The notes beneath the pieces are model-generated. The model saw only the letters and a program-made list of their open reading frames with translations, was not told where the DNA came from and did not search any database. From NCBI RefSeq assembly GCF_029892565.1, contig NZ_JARXVH010000001.1:992001-1056000 (forward strand): 64,000 bases of DNA, in the 5' to 3' direction. The DNA is from Streptomyces pseudovenezuelae. GTDB lineage: Bacteria; Actinomycetota; Actinomycetes; Streptomycetales; Streptomycetaceae. A program made the position numbers and the translations under genes. Shown one piece after another: positions 62,814-64,000 of this stretch (positions within the stretch are counted from its first letter, which is position 1; every line of letters begins with the position of its first letter).

Positions 62814-64000
62814 ATGTCCCCTGCTCGCACAAGACTCCTCACCGGAGCCGCCCTCAGCGCGGGCACGCTGCTGCTCGCGGGCTGTTCCGGGTCGAGCGGT
62901 ACGTCGTCCTCCGGGTCACACGACTCGATCAACTACGCGCTGCCGGCCAACTTCACGCCGAACTGGATCCTGCCGATCGGCACGGCCGCGCACCTCAACA
63001 CCAACAACAAATCCATCTCGAACGCGCTGTGGGAGCCGCTCGTCGCCTACGACGGCTCCACCGGCACCATCGGCTGGAACAAGAAGGGGTCGGTGGCCAC
63101 GGCCGCCGACTTCGCCGCCGACAGCAAGAGCGTCACGATCACGCTGGGCGACCGGCACTGGAGCGACGGCAAGCCGATCACCTCCGCCGACGTGAAGTTC
63201 TGGTTCGACCTCGTCAAGGCGAACAAAGCCGAGTGGGCGGGCTACAGCCCGGGCAAGGCGCCGGACAACTGGACGTCCTTCAAGACCGTGGACGCCCGCC
63301 ACTTCACGATCACCTTCGACAAGGCCTACAACCCGCAGTGGATGCTGGCCAACGAGCTGAGCCAGATCAACCCGCTCCCCCAGCACGCCTGGGACAAGCC
63401 CGGGGACGCCAAGAAGGACTGGACGTACCTGAACGACGCGGCGAAGAACATCGGCGGTTACGCGACCAACGCCCTCTGGAAGACGACCAGCGGCCCCTAC
63501 GACGTGAAGTCCTTCTCGACGGCCGGCAAGGTCGTCCTCGCCGCCAACAAGAAGTACGACGGCGGCGAGAAGCCCGGCATCCCCACGGTGAACCTCCTCC
63601 CCTTCACCACGGCGGACGCCGAGAAGAACGCGCTGCGGTCGGGGACCGTGGACTACGGCTACATCGAGGCGACCGACCTCGACCAGAAGGACAGCTTCAC
63701 CGCGCAGGGCTACGAGGTGAAGCCGTGGTCCGGCTGGGCGATCACGTACATGCCCTACAACTTCAACAACCCCTCGATGGGCGCGGTGTTCAAGCAGCTC
63801 TACGCCCGTCAGGCCGTCCAGCGGTCGATCGACCAGACGACGTTGGCGAAAGTCGTCTTCAACGGCACGGCGGTCCCCGGCTACGGGCCCATCCCGCAGG
63901 CCCAGACGTCCAACTTCGTGTCGCCGACGCAGAAGGCCAACCCGTACCCGTTCTCGACCTCGGCCGCCAAGTCCCTGTTGACCGGGCACGGTTGGACCGA
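62814..64000 (+). CDS. Peptide ABC transporter substrate-binding lipoprotein (partial, SBP_bac_5)
   Basis: ATG at 62814 follows GAGGAGA; 395 codons are present before the window ends, so the C-terminus is missing. Lipobox LLLAGC ends the signal peptide at about residue 25. The mature part is of the OppA/DppA type: NALWEPLVAYDG, DRHWSDGKPITSADVKFWFD (the SDG-P-x-T-A-x-D hallmark), INPLPQHAWDK and the LYARQAVQRSIDQ region. Permease and ATPase genes are expected downstream. Control by the divergent ROK protein is likely. Confidence 0.92.
   Translation, partial: MSPARTRLLTGAALSAGTLLLAGCSGSSGTSSSGSHDSINYALPANFTPNWILPIGTAAHLNTNNKSISNALWEPLVAYDGSTGTIGWNKKGSVATAADFAADSKSVTITLGDRHWSDGKPITSADVKFWFDLVKANKAEWAGYSPGKAPDNWTSFKTVDARHFTITFDKAYNPQWMLANELSQINPLPQHAWDKPGDAKKDWTYLNDAAKNIGGYATNALWKTTSGPYDVKSFSTAGKVVLAANKKYDGGEKPGIPTVNLLPFTTADAEKNALRSGTVDYGYIEATDLDQKDSFTAQGYEVKPWSGWAITYMPYNFNNPSMGAVFKQLYARQAVQRSIDQTTLAKVVFNGTAVPGYGPIPQAQTSNFVSPTQKANPYPFSTSAAKSLLTGHGWT

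Overview
The window is actinobacterial and almost certainly a Streptomyces chromosome. It has very high GC with G/C third positions, GTG and TTG starts, rare TTA codons, a conservon (cvnABCD), geosmin synthase, an OleD-type macrolide glycosyltransferase beside an Erm methylase, a CprB-type gamma-butyrolactone receptor homologue and a subtilisin-inhibitor (SSI) family protein. I see no rRNA, tRNA, CRISPR array, prophage or intact insertion sequence.

Layout. 1-3.8 kb: tail of an AidB-like acyl-CoA dehydrogenase, a GAF regulator, a secreted protein and a GNAT acetyltransferase. 3.9-13.4 kb: one co-directional sulfur-assimilation locus. It opens with a 27-aa cysteine leader peptide and runs siroheme sulfite reductase, a 59-aa zinc-ribbon protein, cysH, cysC, cysD, cysN, an SsuABC/TauABC-like importer and a sirohydrochlorin chelatase. 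Together these import sulfur compounds, activate sulfate (CysDNC), reduce APS (CysH) and sulfite (Sir), and supply the siroheme Sir needs. 13.4-18.9 kb: ketopantoate-reductase-like protein, DUF1697, a 175-bp imperfect palindrome, an MMPL transporter and a DUF1963 protein. 18.9-21.3 kb: an inducible macrolide resistance unit (leader peptide, erm, mgt) on the minus strand. 21.4-24.5 kb: sugar ABC transporter without an ATPase. 24.6-30 kb: phosphotransferase, DEDDh exonuclease, HEPN-type protein, and a secreted copper amine oxidase apparently split over two genes.

30.1-40.8 kb: glgX, treY and treZ (glycogen debranching and trehalose synthesis). treZ is separated from glgX-treY by a block holding two paralogous M14 carboxypeptidases, a translationally coupled SSI-type inhibitor and a DUF1707-FHA protein; both carboxypeptidases carry TTA codons. 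40.9-47.9 kb: a phosphotransferase homologue lacking its catalytic Asp, M24 peptidase, LysE exporter, PDZ protein, geosmin synthase and an LLM oxidoreductase. 48-55 kb: a DUF89 protein and cprB with its own operator-like palindrome and a TTA codon near its start, a membrane-anchored AA10 polysaccharide monooxygenase, a secreted protein, a DUF6230/DUF6114 pair and a methyltransferase. 55-64 kb: an orphan sugar-binding lipoprotein, the conservon, an M81 peptidase and ROK regulator, and a peptide-binding lipoprotein that runs off the end.

The most interesting signals are small or regulatory: the cysteine leader peptide and a second cysteine-ended mini-ORF, the near-leaderless erm leader with a +x+ type motif and a start-sequestering hairpin, the TTA-bearing carboxypeptidase/inhibitor cassette inside the trehalose genes, the split amine oxidase, and lost catalytic or phosphoacceptor residues in two kinase-like proteins.
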